Shown here: piece after piece, positions 42,404-53,300 of the stretch
Numbering within the stretch: the first letter of the stretch is position 1
Layout: the number at the start of each line of letters is the position of its first letter
DNA from: Cognatishimia sp. F0-27
GTDB lineage: Bacteria > Pseudomonadota > Alphaproteobacteria > Rhodobacterales > Rhodobacteraceae
Direction: 5' to 3'
Length of the DNA stretch: 64,000 nucleotides
Assembly: GCF_020667845.1 (NCBI RefSeq)
Contig: NZ_JAFMPQ010000013.1
Span: 1 to 64,000, forward strand
The notes under the pieces: model-generated
What the model was told of the DNA's origin: nothing
The model's input: only the letters and a program-made list of their open reading frames with translations
The model's database searches: none
Made by a program: the position numbers and the translations under genes

Positions 42404-45400
42404 ATGAAAGCGTTTGAATTCGACCATCATCTTATCAGCTCTTACGAACGGTTTTCCCGGTCGTTTAGTTCAATTCGCTCTGACGACCTTCGGGCTGAAA
42501 TTGATGCGCAATACGATGCCGGGCGCTTTTGGCCTGATGCTTTGCTCTCTCTCAACCCTCGTTTCCTTTCAGGGCCAACGGTAGACGATCTGGTCAAGTC
42601 CGGGGATCTGGATGAAGGCACAGGACAGGTCTTTAGGTTTGGAGAAACCCCGCTTCGCTTTCACCGCCATCAGGCTGAAGCAATTGCAAAGGCACAGACT
42701 AGCAAAAGCTTTGTCGTAACCACTGGGACAGGTTCCGGTAAATCTCTTTGCTTCTTTGTGCCCATCGTCGACACGATTATCCGCGCGCTCCGAGCGGGCA
42801 AGCCACGCAAAACCCGCGCGATCATCGTCTACCCAATGAACGCACTTGCTAACAGCCAACTGAAGGAGATCGACAAATTCATCGGCCAATCTGGGCTGCC
42901 TGATGCGCTGAAGCCGGTCGTCAAACGCTATACGGGCCAGGAGAGCCGCGAAGAACGCTTGAAAATTGCAGCCAACCCGCCAGACATTCTGCTGACGAAC
43001 TACATGATGGCTGAGCTGCTTCTTACCCGACAGGATGAACTCGACTCCCAGGTCATCAGCAATGCTATCGGCCTTGAATTCATTATCCTCGACGAGCTTC
43101 ACACCTACCGAGGCCGTCAAGGCGCCGACGTTGCCGTACTTGTCCGCAGGCTGCGCGACCGTTGCGCTCCAGACAAAGCCCCCATCTGCATCGGCACATC
43201 GGCGACCATGGCCTCCGAAGGCTCCGATGAAAGCAGAGCGCTGGCTGTGGCAAAAGTGGCGACGCGCCTGTTTGGTTCGGATATTGGGCCGGACGCTGTC
43301 ATCGATGAATCCCTGCAGCGTGCAACAGATGACTCGATTGACCTAGCGCAAGCCAAGGCTGGCCTCGCAGCGGTCCTGGACCAACCGTTGCCGAACAACT
43401 TGAGTGATGAAGTTCTAAAGAAGCATCCGTTGGCGGTTTGGGCGGAGCTTGCGCTTGGACTTGATGACGGTTTGGAACTCAAGAGGAAAAAGCCAATCCC
43501 CTTCGAGGAGGCGGTCATGCGCCTCGCCGACGATAGCGGCGTTGAAGTAGGCCAATGCCGGACAGCGCTCGAGGCTTTCCTGACCCGTGTCAGTCTGCCC
43601 GAACACGAACGTGGAGGACCAGGTGAAGTCGCGTTCCTCGCGTTCAAGTTACACAGGTTCATATCTGGAGCTGGCGAAGTTTTCACAACTTTGGCTTCGC
43701 GGCCACGGACTGTGCTCTTCGAGGGCCAGCTCGAGGATCCAGAGTCTCCAGGCGACCGCCTATATCCAACGCGTTTCTGCCGAAGCTGCGGGCACGAGTA
43801 TCACGTCGTCACGAAGAGCGACAACGACGGTCAGATCAAATTCTTGCCCCGGAACATTGATGACACTCCACTGGAAGCTGATGAAGACGACGACGTCGCT
43901 GGATACCTTTGCCCGATCCCGGAAACTGATCCGGAATTCGCTTTTAACGGTGATCTGGACAGTTACCCGGAGAGTTGGAGGGAAGAACGCAACGGCATTG
44001 AACGCCTTAGGTCGTACCGGAAAAAGCGGGCGCCGGTGTCCTATGTCGTCGGCTCGGATGGTCGGCATGGCGCGGGAGGAAATGATTTCTGGTTCATACC
44101 GGGGAAGTTTGCTTTTTGCTTATGCTGCCAGGATGAACCGAACCAAGGCATGCGGGAACGAAGCAAGCTGGCGGGCCTGTCAGGCGAGGGACGGAGTTCG
44201 GCAACGACCCTGCTGATTTCGAGTGCCCTCGAGTGGATGAACCATCCGGAAAGCGGCGTTCCAGAGACGAAGAGAAAGCTTCTTGGATTCACCGATAACC
44301 GCCAAGATGCGGCCCTACAGTCGGGAAACTTCAATGACTTCCTTTTCGTGAGCTTGCTGCGTGGAGCAATTCTCCGCGCAATTATTGCTGCTGGTGACGA
44401 AGGTCTTACCGAGGATGAGTTTGGCTTGAGAGTCGTCAAGGCTCTTGGTTTTACCTCCGCCAATAAAGACGCACGTGCCCACTGGATGCTTGATCCTTCC
44501 TCAGGTGCCGTCATTCGAGAGGATGCACAACGAGCACTCGCAAAGGTTCTGGCGCATCGGGTCTGGACGGATCTGCGGCGCGGTTGGCGATATACCAATC
44601 CGAGCTTGTTCGTATTGAACCTGTTGGATGTTGAGTTCGTTGGCCTCAGGGACATTGCTTCGGACCGTGAGCGCCTGATGACCGTGTTGCCAGAGCTGGG
44701 CGAACTTGATGAGGAACAACGAGCCGAAGTGTTGAAAAGAGTCCTCGGTGCCATGCTGGAGGGCCTGGCGGTGAACACCGAAGCGCTGGACCTGACGGTT
44801 CTTGATGGTGTCGCTCAGAAATCGCGATCTCTGCTGCGGTCGCCTTGGGCAATTGATGCGAAAGAAAATCCACGTGGGCGTTCATCCTTGCTTTTGCGAG
44901 CCCCCGGAAAGGGTGTAATCGGCCTGCGTGAAGAGCAGACTCTTTTGCGTGCGGGCCACAACTCGCGCATCGCTCGATTGATCAACAAAAAGAGCGTCAT
45001 CGGCACGAAGCTCGGGAAAGAAGACTACCTCGAGTTCTTCTCGCGTCTTCTCGAGCTACTTGCAGACGAAGGCGTGGTCGCCCCAGTCGAACTTGATGCG
45101 GATCTGGTCGGATGGCGGTTGACACCATCGGCTGTGAGGCTCGTCCCAGGTGCGGCTCTTTCGGATGAAGGCAAGCGTGGAAACCGCTATTTCCACGATC
45201 TGTACGCTTCCATCGCAAACGACCTTGCCTCCGGCCAGAGCGCATATTGGGGGTTGGAGGGCCGCGAACACACCGCACAGGTATCGCAAAAGCAACGCGA
45301 GTGGCGGGAGTGGCGCTTCAGGTTCGAAGAAGATGACCGCGCCAACCTCAGCACGTCAGAATATCGGGCCGAGATACGCGCTTCCGGTGAGTCCGACCAA

Positions 45401-47584
45401 TTTCTGCCCGCATTGTTCTGCTCGCCTACTATGGAACTCGGCGTGGATATCTCGGCTCTGAACGCCGTCTATCTCCGCAACGTCCCACCGACTCCAGCAA
45501 ATTATGCACAACGCGCTGGTCGCGCAGGACGCTCGGGTCAGGCGGCAGTCGTCGTAACTTACTGCGCATCCGGCTCACCACATGACCAGTATTTCTTTGA
45601 TCGCCGCAACGATATGGTTGCAGGCGTTGTCCGCCCTCCAGCCTTGGACATTACCAACGAAGAATTGGTGCGCTCGCATCTGCACGCCGTTTGGCTCGCC
45701 GAGGCAAAACTCGCCCTTAAGCCTGATATTCCAGATATCCTTGATCTCACAGGAGCAGGCTATCCGCTCAAAGAGGAGGTCCTGTCTGTAATCTCAAAGT
45801 CTGATCTGGCCGCACGGGCCCGTTCTCCGATGAAGCGGGTGCTGGATCAGATCTTGGCAGCGGACGACGGTTCAGCACCAGTTTGGATGGGTGAACCTGA
45901 AGAATTTGTACTTCATGTCGCAATGAACGCGCCGAAGGAGTTCGATCGCGCATTTGATCGCTGGCGCGAACTCTACAACTCTGCGCGCACGCAACTGGCG
46001 GAGGCTAACGCGCGATCAGAAATCACGGGGCTTTCCGGCTCCGATCGTCGCAAGATCAAGGCTGCGCAAATGCAGGCGAGCGATCAGCTGGCGATCCTGG
46101 AACAGGGCAAAGCGTCAAACGGCTCGGACTTTTACTCGTACCGTTACCTGGCCACAGAAGGTTTTCTTCCGGGGTATAACTTCCCGCGTCTGCCACTTTA
46201 TGCATTTGTGCCAGGGGAAGGGAAAAGCGGCTCGTTTCTGTCGCGCGCACGCTTTTTGGCGATCTCGGAATTCGGCCCCCGAAGCCTCATCTACCATGAG
46301 GGCCGCGCATATCGTGTCATGAAAGCCAAGCTCCCGCCCGAGGCGCGCGAAGGCGACGGGTCGGAACTGGCCACGAAAGACATCTACATCTGCCCGAACT
46401 GTGGCGCATGTCACGAAGGTGAGGTCGAACGCTGCCACGGCTGTGACACCCACATGGCTGGAGAAGTGCCAGTCAAACGCACGCTTCGGATCGACAACGT
46501 CGAGGCAGCGCCAATTGAGCGTATTACTGCCAACGATGAAGAGCGGGTACGCCAAGGCTTCGACATTCAGACCGTTTTCGCTTGGCCCACAAAAGACGGG
46601 CAGCTTCAGGTGACGAACGCCGAGTTCAAGTGCGGTGACACCTCGTTGCTCGCGCTTCAGTATGCAAACAGCGCGGAAATCAGCCGCCTCAACAAAGGCC
46701 TGAAGCGCCGGAAGGATCAGACCGTCTTCGGCTTCAACATCGATCCTCGAACCGGTTATTGGGCAAAAGCGGAAGACGAAGACGCAGAAACCGATACGCC
46801 GCCCGATGTTGTAAGACCTGTAAAAATCGTTCCAATCGTCCGGGATAGGAAGAACGCGCTGCTCTTCCGCTTCACGAAGCCGGAAAGCTTTGATCCTGAA
46901 ACGATCACCACTGTTCAGCATGCACTGATGCGGGGCATTGAAGTGGTTTATCAGCTTGAGGAGGGAGAAATCCTCGGTGAACCTCTTCCCGCGCGCGACA
47001 ACCGCAGAGCTATTCTTGCCTATGAGGCAACTGAGGGCGGAGCCGGGGTCCTTAACCGCCTGGTCGATGACCCGAAGGCGATCAGCGAAGTTGCGCGGAC
47101 AGCACTCGAACTCATGCACTACGAGAACATTGAAGCCTCAATCAAGGCAGGCGACGCGCAGCTTCTGACTGAGAAAGCTGACGATGCATGTGTGCGCGGT
47201 TGCTATCGTTGTCTTCTCTCGTATTTCAACCAACCTGATCACGAACAAATAGACCGAAGCAGCACAGAAGTAGCGCAGCTGCTGATCGACCTGGCGCGGG
47301 GGCAGACGCTTTTGGAGGCTCGCGCCTCCTTCGACGGCTCCGCGTCTCCGTGGCTAAAGGCTTTCGAAGAAGCGGGACTTCCGCATGTGGATACCATGCC
47401 GGTGAAATTTGGCGAAACCGACGTGGAATTCGCGTGGCGGGGTCACGGCGTCGCCGCAACGGCCAACTCCGTGTCGCCTGAAATGTCTCAAGATGCTTCG
47501 AGCAAAGGTTGGGAGCTGGTTTCGCTGCCAAGTTTTCCGGACGCCAGTGTGCCCGAACAACTCATTGATCTACTCAAAGGATAG
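42404..47584 (+). CDS. Large DEAD/DEAH helicase with C-terminal DUF1998 (DrmA-DrmB-like fusion)
   Basis: A 1726-residue superfamily II helicase. Walker A is TTGTGSGKS (106-114), motif II LDELHTYRGRQGADVA (from 229) and motif III GTSATMAS (near 264). The second RecA domain has ELGVDISALNAVYLRNVPPTPANYAQRAGRAGRSGQ (near 1010-1045). Cysteine pairs CRSCGHEYH (near 459) and CPNCGACHEG...CHGC (near 1330) may bind zinc. The C-terminus is DUF1998 with CVRGCYRCLLSYFNQPDH near 1596. In DISARM, helicase DrmA and DUF1998 protein DrmB are separate; here both are in one chain, as in Druantia DruE or YprA/MrfA-type helicases. It starts 8 bases after the WYL gene and is followed by the SNF2 helicase after 3 bases. 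Confidence 0.88.
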   Translation: MKAFEFDHHLISSYERFSRSFSSIRSDDLRAEIDAQYDAGRFWPDALLSLNPRFLSGPTVDDLVKSGDLDEGTGQVFRFGETPLRFHRHQAEAIAKAQTSKSFVVTTGTGSGKSLCFFVPIVDTIIRALRAGKPRKTRAIIVYPMNALANSQLKEIDKFIGQSGLPDALKPVVKRYTGQESREERLKIAANPPDILLTNYMMAELLLTRQDELDSQVISNAIGLEFIILDELHTYRGRQGADVAVLVRRLRDRCAPDKAPICIGTSATMASEGSDESRALAVAKVATRLFGSDIGPDAVIDESLQRATDDSIDLAQAKAGLAAVLDQPLPNNLSDEVLKKHPLAVWAELALGLDDGLELKRKKPIPFEEAVMRLADDSGVEVGQCRTALEAFLTRVSLPEHERGGPGEVAFLAFKLHRFISGAGEVFTTLASRPRTVLFEGQLEDPESPGDRLYPTRFCRSCGHEYHVVTKSDNDGQIKFLPRNIDDTPLEADEDDDVAGYLCPIPETDPEFAFNGDLDSYPESWREERNGIERLRSYRKKRAPVSYVVGSDGRHGAGGNDFWFIPGKFAFCLCCQDEPNQGMRERSKLAGLSGEGRSSATTLLISSALEWMNHPESGVPETKRKLLGFTDNRQDAALQSGNFNDFLFVSLLRGAILRAIIAAGDEGLTEDEFGLRVVKALGFTSANKDARAHWMLDPSSGAVIREDAQRALAKVLAHRVWTDLRRGWRYTNPSLFVLNLLDVEFVGLRDIASDRERLMTVLPELGELDEEQRAEVLKRVLGAMLEGLAVNTEALDLTVLDGVAQKSRSLLRSPWAIDAKENPRGRSSLLLRAPGKGVIGLREEQTLLRAGHNSRIARLINKKSVIGTKLGKEDYLEFFSRLLELLADEGVVAPVELDADLVGWRLTPSAVRLVPGAALSDEGKRGNRYFHDLYASIANDLASGQSAYWGLEGREHTAQVSQKQREWREWRFRFEEDDRANLSTSEYRAEIRASGESDQFLPALFCSPTMELGVDISALNAVYLRNVPPTPANYAQRAGRAGRSGQAAVVVTYCASGSPHDQYFFDRRNDMVAGVVRPPALDITNEELVRSHLHAVWLAEAKLALKPDIPDILDLTGAGYPLKEEVLSVISKSDLAARARSPMKRVLDQILAADDGSAPVWMGEPEEFVLHVAMNAPKEFDRAFDRWRELYNSARTQLAEANARSEITGLSGSDRRKIKAAQMQASDQLAILEQGKASNGSDFYSYRYLATEGFLPGYNFPRLPLYAFVPGEGKSGSFLSRARFLAISEFGPRSLIYHEGRAYRVMKAKLPPEAREGDGSELATKDIYICPNCGACHEGEVERCHGCDTHMAGEVPVKRTLRIDNVEAAPIERITANDEERVRQGFDIQTVFAWPTKDGQLQVTNAEFKCGDTSLLALQYANSAEISRLNKGLKRRKDQTVFGFNIDPRTGYWAKAEDEDAETDTPPDVVRPVKIVPIVRDRKNALLFRFTKPESFDPETITTVQHALMRGIEVVYQLEEGEILGEPLPARDNRRAILAYEATEGGAGVLNRLVDDPKAISEVARTALELMHYENIEASIKAGDAQLLTEKADDACVRGCYRCLLSYFNQPDHEQIDRSSTEVAQLLIDLARGQTLLEARASFDGSASPWLKAFEEAGLPHVDTMPVKFGETDVEFAWRGHGVAATANSVSPEMSQDASSKGWELVSLPSFPDASVPEQLIDLLKG

Positions 47585-47587
47585 GCC

Positions 47588-50353
47588 ATGACGCTAAGCT
47601 TTTCACCTGGCGATCTTGTCCTTGCCCGCGGTCGAGAGTGGGTTGCTCTTCCAGCACCGCGGCCGGGCATTCTTGCGCTTCGCCCCCTCTCGGGAAACGA
47701 GAACGACGTAGTCATCCTAGATCCTGAACTGGAAATCGCGAGCGTCGCGGCGGCGAGATTTGACCTGCCTGACGACGCGCGATCCACAGTACAAGCCAAA
47801 GCGGCACTCCTTGCCGATGCGCTTAGACTGACCTTGCGTCGCGGTGCAGGGCCATTCAGGTCCGCCGCTCAGCTTGCCTTTGAGCCGCGAACCTATCAGC
47901 TTGTCCCACTACTGATGGCCCTGCGGCTGCAGGTGCCCCGCTTGCTGATCGCTGACGACGTAGGGATCGGCAAGACCATCGAAGCAGGTCTCATCCTTCG
48001 TGAACTGATGGATCGAGGTGAAGTCGATGCCTTTTCAGTCCTCTGCCCGCCTCACCTCGTGGATCAGTGGATTATCGAGCTCAAGGATCGTTTCGGCATT
48101 GATGCGGTTCCGGTGACGTCTGGCACTGCGGCCCGCCTTGAACGCAACCTACCACTCGCCCAAACGCTATTTGACGCCTACCCATTCACGGTCGTCAGCC
48201 TTGACTACATCAAGGCAGAGAAACGCCGGGAGGGGTTTGCGCGTGCCTGTCCCGACTTTATAATCGTAGATGAAGCGCATGCTTGCGTTGGAACGCATAA
48301 AGGGAAGCAGCAACGCTTCGACTTGCTCCAGGGGCTGGCAAAGGATCCAGAACGCAGGATCGTCATGCTCACGGCCACGCCGCACTCCGGAGATGAAGAA
48401 GCATTCGCGCGCTTGCTGTCGCTGATTAATCAAGAGTTCGCCTCAGTCGATTTTGACAATGCGCGTTACCGCGAGCGCCTGGCGCGGCACTTGGTTCAGC
48501 GGCGCCGGGTCGATCTCATCGAAGGGGATTGGGACGAGGATCGCTCTTTCCCGAAGCACGAAACAACCGAGTTCCCTTATCGCCTTTCAGCCGACCATTT
48601 GGCCTTTCAAGAGTCTGCCATCGACTACTGCCTTGAAGTTGTCTCGAAAGCTGGTGATCAGAAGAAGGATCAGCGGCTCGCTTTCTGGGGCACCCTCGCC
48701 TTGATGCGATGCGTGGGCTCTTCTCCAGCTGCGGCGCTCAGCGCCCTTAGAAATCGTGCCTCAAACGAAGCGGAGCGTTTGGAGCCACAAATCTACGACG
48801 AAGATGGCGACGACGAAGACGCTGTTGATGTTGAGCCCAATACGGTCTTCGCGAACGATCCGGCTCTTCAAGCTCTCCTAGATCAAGCGACCAGTCTTTC
48901 GGCTACAAAGGATCCCAAGCTTGATGCGCTCGTGAGTGCGCTGAAGCCGTTGCTCAAAGCTGGCGCCAATCCCGTCGTGTTTTGTCGCTACCTGGCAACG
49001 GCTGAACACGTGAAGGAAGGCCTTCGCAAGGCTTTTCCGAGACTGACCATTGAGGCCGTCACCGGGGAGCTGACACCGGACGAGCGACGGGACCGTGTCT
49101 CGGAGATGTCGATCGAAGATGGTGAGAAGGACATTCAGCGCATCTTGGTGGCTACAGATTGCCTGTCTGAAGGGATAAACCTTCAGCAGTTATTCGATAC
49201 GGTTGTGCATTATGACCTCTCCTGGAACCCGACCCGGCACCAACAGCGCGAAGGTCGGGTGGACCGTTTTGGTCAACCCGCCGAGCTGGTTCGCTCCATC
49301 ATGATGTTCTCGCCAGACAGCGCTATCGATGGCGCTGTCCTCGACGTCATCTTGCGCAAAGCAGAGGAAATTCGGAAGGCAACAGGCGTAACTGTTCCGC
49401 TGCCCGATGAACGCGGCCCCGTCACCGATGCACTCATGGCCGCGATGATGCTTCGTCGCGGTGGTCATAAACAGCTGACATTTGACTTGCGTCTGGATGA
49501 CGGCACGCATGCAATGGATGCCCGTTGGCGTGATGCGAGCGAGAACGAGAAGAAATCCCGTGCGCGCTTTGCACAGAACGCAATGAAACCGGCCGAGGTG
49601 GCGCCTGAATGGAACAAGGTCAAAGATCTGCTCGGCTCGCCGGATGATGCCCGGCAGTTCGTCGAGCGAGCCATGTCTCGCTTTGGTGTGCCTCTCGAAA
49701 AAAAGCGGTCTCTATACGTCGCGCATGTCCATGCGCTGCAGGAAAGCCTGAAAGAGAAATTGGGGCAACGAGGGCTCGAAAAATCCGTGAAGCTCGCCAC
49801 CGCGGAGCCCGCGCCTTCGGGCACGTCGCTGTTGACGCGTACCCATCCCCTGACAGCCGCCCTCGCAGAAAGCCTTGTGGAGGCGTCTCTGGACCGAGAA
49901 GCCCTGCCAGATCTCGGCATCGGGCGCGTTGGCGCTTGGCCCACACCGGCAGTCTCAGCAATGACCCGTCTCGTGCTTCTACGGATCCGCTACAAGCTAA
50001 CCATCCATTCCCGCAAGGAAAGACTGCTACTCGCAGAAGAGGCCGCACTCGTTGCCCTTCAAGGGAACAGCATTGTCGCAACAGGAGATACCGCGCGTGA
50101 AATGTTGAACACGCCAGCAACTGCTGATCTTGCGCAGATTGCGCGAGACCGGATGGTGAACAACGCAAAGTCGGAGTTACCCGTACTCATCGAAGGACCG
50201 CTGGCAGGATTCGTGAAAGAGCGGGCGGAGGAGCTCGTCGGAGATCATGCACGACTGCGTGCTGCCGCTGGATCCGCCTCGCGTGTCAGCGTGGAGGCTG
50301 TCCTTCCACCTGACGTCATTGGACTGTTCGTATTGATGCCGGGCGAGGTTTAA
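47588..50353 (+). CDS. SNF2-family helicase (RapA/DrmD-like)
   Basis: A 921-residue SWI2/SNF2 ATPase and DNA translocase. Motif I is ADDVGIGKTIEAGL (near 120), motif II IVDEAHACVG (near 226), motif III LTATPHSGDEEA (near 262), and the C-terminal RecA domain has VATDCLSEGINLQQLFDTVVHYDLSWNPTRHQQREGRVDRFGQ (near 510-555). An acidic insertion follows about residue 400. The layout matches RapA/HepA-like proteins and the DISARM subunit DrmD. It is in the middle of the operon, 3 bases after the DUF1998 helicase and 2 bases before the methylase, so the three are co-translated and probably act together on incoming DNA. Confidence 0.88.
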   Translation: MTLSFSPGDLVLARGREWVALPAPRPGILALRPLSGNENDVVILDPELEIASVAAARFDLPDDARSTVQAKAALLADALRLTLRRGAGPFRSAAQLAFEPRTYQLVPLLMALRLQVPRLLIADDVGIGKTIEAGLILRELMDRGEVDAFSVLCPPHLVDQWIIELKDRFGIDAVPVTSGTAARLERNLPLAQTLFDAYPFTVVSLDYIKAEKRREGFARACPDFIIVDEAHACVGTHKGKQQRFDLLQGLAKDPERRIVMLTATPHSGDEEAFARLLSLINQEFASVDFDNARYRERLARHLVQRRRVDLIEGDWDEDRSFPKHETTEFPYRLSADHLAFQESAIDYCLEVVSKAGDQKKDQRLAFWGTLALMRCVGSSPAAALSALRNRASNEAERLEPQIYDEDGDDEDAVDVEPNTVFANDPALQALLDQATSLSATKDPKLDALVSALKPLLKAGANPVVFCRYLATAEHVKEGLRKAFPRLTIEAVTGELTPDERRDRVSEMSIEDGEKDIQRILVATDCLSEGINLQQLFDTVVHYDLSWNPTRHQQREGRVDRFGQPAELVRSIMMFSPDSAIDGAVLDVILRKAEEIRKATGVTVPLPDERGPVTDALMAAMMLRRGGHKQLTFDLRLDDGTHAMDARWRDASENEKKSRARFAQNAMKPAEVAPEWNKVKDLLGSPDDARQFVERAMSRFGVPLEKKRSLYVAHVHALQESLKEKLGQRGLEKSVKLATAEPAPSGTSLLTRTHPLTAALAESLVEASLDREALPDLGIGRVGAWPTPAVSAMTRLVLLRIRYKLTIHSRKERLLLAEEAALVALQGNSIVATGDTAREMLNTPATADLAQIARDRMVNNAKSELPVLIEGPLAGFVKERAEELVGDHARLRAAAGSASRVSVEAVLPPDVIGLFVLMPGEV

Positions 50354-50355
50354 GC

Positions 50356-53300
50356 ATGACCCGCAAACCCATTACCGATATGTCCGCCTGGCCCTCTCTT
50401 AGCCTCGAAGGTAATCTCATCGCGCCGGCCATGATCGCAAAGATCGATCAGCGGGCCGCGCCTGAACAGGCCCCGGAGGACTACTCCGTTCGAAAGGGCC
50501 TGACGATCCGCGAAGAAATCTCGACGGCTTTCCGCGTCGGACAGTCTCATTTCGATGCCTTCGCCAAGATCGAGACACCAACTCAGGATGCCACACGGCG
50601 TTTTGTTTCGAGCTTCTTCAAGGAAACCTTCGGATACGATGATCTGGAGGCTGCTGACGCACCCATCGCCCTGATCGCAAGCGGGCGCGTGCCGTTCGTC
50701 GTGGTACCGACGTCCGAAACGCTCGACCGTCGTAGTCCGACCTTGTCCGTCGACCGGTCCCGCTCCCCAGCGTTCGCCCTTCAGGACTACCTCAACGACA
50801 AGGACGAGGCGCTTTGGGGTATTGTAACCAACGGCACCCATCTGCGCCTCATGCGGGACAACGCCTCGCTGACCCGCCCGGCCTATATCGAAGCTGACTT
50901 GGCGCAAATCTTCTCAAACGAGGACATCGCCTCCTTCGCCGTCCTTTGGCTGCTGATCCACCGGTCCCGTTTCGGCAACGAAGGGACGCCCGCCACAGAC
51001 TGCCCGCTTGAGCGGTGGCGAGAGACCGGCTCCAAGGAAGGCGAAGTTGCCCGGGATCGCTTGGCCGACCAGGTTCAAATCGCGCTCAAGGTGCTCGGCT
51101 CCGGTTTCCTCGAAGCCAACCCAGACCTTTCGACGAAACTGAAATCCGGCGAAGTGAACCTGACCGAGTGGTTTAATGAACTCCTGCGTCTCGTGTACCG
51201 CCTGATCTTCCTCATGGTGGCCGAGGATCGGAACCTTCTGCACCCCACCAACGCCAAGACCGACGCCCGCGCGCTTTACGCCCAAGGATACTCCCTCGCA
51301 GCCCTGCGCAAACAATGCTACCGCGCCGCGACCTGGGACAAGCACCATGACCGCTACGAAGGCGTCAAGATTGTCTTCAAAGCGCTCGCCCACGGCCAAC
51401 CAGCACTCGCCCTCCCGGCGCTCGGCGGTCTCTTTGCGGACGACCGTCTTCCCCACCTCGAAACCGCCCGCCTGCGCAACAAGGCGTTCATGGAGGCGCT
51501 CTACCGCCTGTCCTGGCTCTCCGACAAAACCGGCATGGTCCCGGTCAACTGGCGCGCGATGGAGACGGAGGAGCTGGGCTCGGTCTATGAATCCCTCCTC
51601 GAACTGCAGCCACAGCTGGGCGATGACGGCAAGACCCTTGTCTTCGCCTCCGAGGCCGCCGAGCAGAAGGGCAACCAGCGCAAGACCACCGGCTCTTACT
51701 ACACGCCCGACAGCCTCGTGCAGGCGTTGCTCGACACCGCGCTCGACCCGGTGCTGGACAAGACCGAGCCAGACAAGCTGCTGAAGCTAACCGTGATCGA
51801 CCCAGCCTGCGGCTCGGGCCACTTCCTGCTGGCCGCCGCCCGTCGGATCGCCACGCGCCTTGCGCGGCATAGGGCCGAGGGCACGCCTGCGCTGTCCGAC
51901 TTCCGCCATGCCCTGCGCGATGTCGCGCGGTCCTGCCTGCACGGGGTGGACCGCAACCCGATGGCGGTGGAGCTGACCAAGGTCGCGCTCTGGATTGAGA
52001 CGGTGGACCCCGGTCTTCCCCTCGGCTTCTTCGACGCGCAGATTCGCTGCGGCGATGCTCTGCTGGGGGTGTTCGACCTGAAGGTGCTGGAGGAGGGAAT
52101 CCCCGATGCCGCCTACAAGCCGCTGACCGGCGACGACAAGGACACGGCCAAATACTACAAGAAAGCCAATCAGGACGCGACCAAGGGGCAAGGCGGGTTC
52201 GACTTCGGCACCGGCCAGGTCGCCATGCCCGAGATGAAGCCGATGGCGCTGGATTTCTCGGGCTTTCGTGATCTTCCCGAGGATACGGTGGAGCAGATCG
52301 GGGCCAAGGCCAAACGCTTCAGGGAACTGCGCAAGAAGCAGGGCTTTGTGCGGGCGACGGCGGCGGCGAACCTCTATGTCGCGGCCTTCCTGCTGCCTAA
52401 AGTGGGCGGCGCGCCCGCGGGCCCCTCGGCCAGGACTGTGCCGACGACCGAGGAGCTGTGGATGGCCCTCAATCAGGGCAAGATGCGCCAGGCGATGGTG
52501 GATGCACCCAAAGCGGCGCGCAAGGCGCGTGCGTTCCACTGGCCGCTGGAATTTCCAGACGTAATGCAGCGCGGTGGGTTTGACGCTATTATTGGCAATC
52601 CCCCGTGGGAAGTCATGCAAATCTCGGAGCAAGAGTTCTTCGCGTCAATTCGACCAGAAATTGCAAATCTAACCGGAGCACGCAGGAAAAAGGCAATCTC
52701 GGATCTTAGGCAGGATGACCCTGAACTATTTGAGGAATTCACAATCGCAAAACGCACAGGTTCAGCGTTAACTGAATTCGCTCGTGGGAGTAATCGCTTT
52801 CCCCTTACGTCGAAGGGAAAGATCAACTCTTTTTCACTTTTTGCCGAACTTATGCTTGGCCTCACGCGACAAGGTGGTTTTTCCGGCTTGATCGCGCCAT
52901 CAGAGATTTTCACCAGTGAAACACTCGAGAGCTTCGTGAGGCACGTGGTCGATCAACATCTAATCCATAGCGCAATCGGGTTTGAAAACGAAGAGTTCCT
53001 GTTCTCGGGGATCGCAAACATTGTTCGCTTTTCCCTAGTCACCTTTTCACGAACGAAGCGTAAAGAAGCTATCTTTGCGAATCTGCTGAGGCAGCCTGCC
53101 CAGATTCAGGAGATGGAACGCATTGTACACCTTACCAAGGAAGACATCCGTTTATTGAGCCCAATCAGCGGAATTCTCCCTGTCTTTAGAGCAAAGTATG
53201 ACGCCATCCTCAGCAAAAAGGTCTTTACGAAGGTGGGAGTCTTGTTCGACCCCTCTCGCGTACCAGAAGCTAATCCATGGGGGATTCACTCAAGACAGGG

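Noticed and set aside
42404-47584. Druantia DruE
   Set aside because: Domain order and size are similar, but no DruA-D, DruF-G or DruH-type partners are nearby, while an SNF2 helicase and a PglX-like methylase point towards DISARM.
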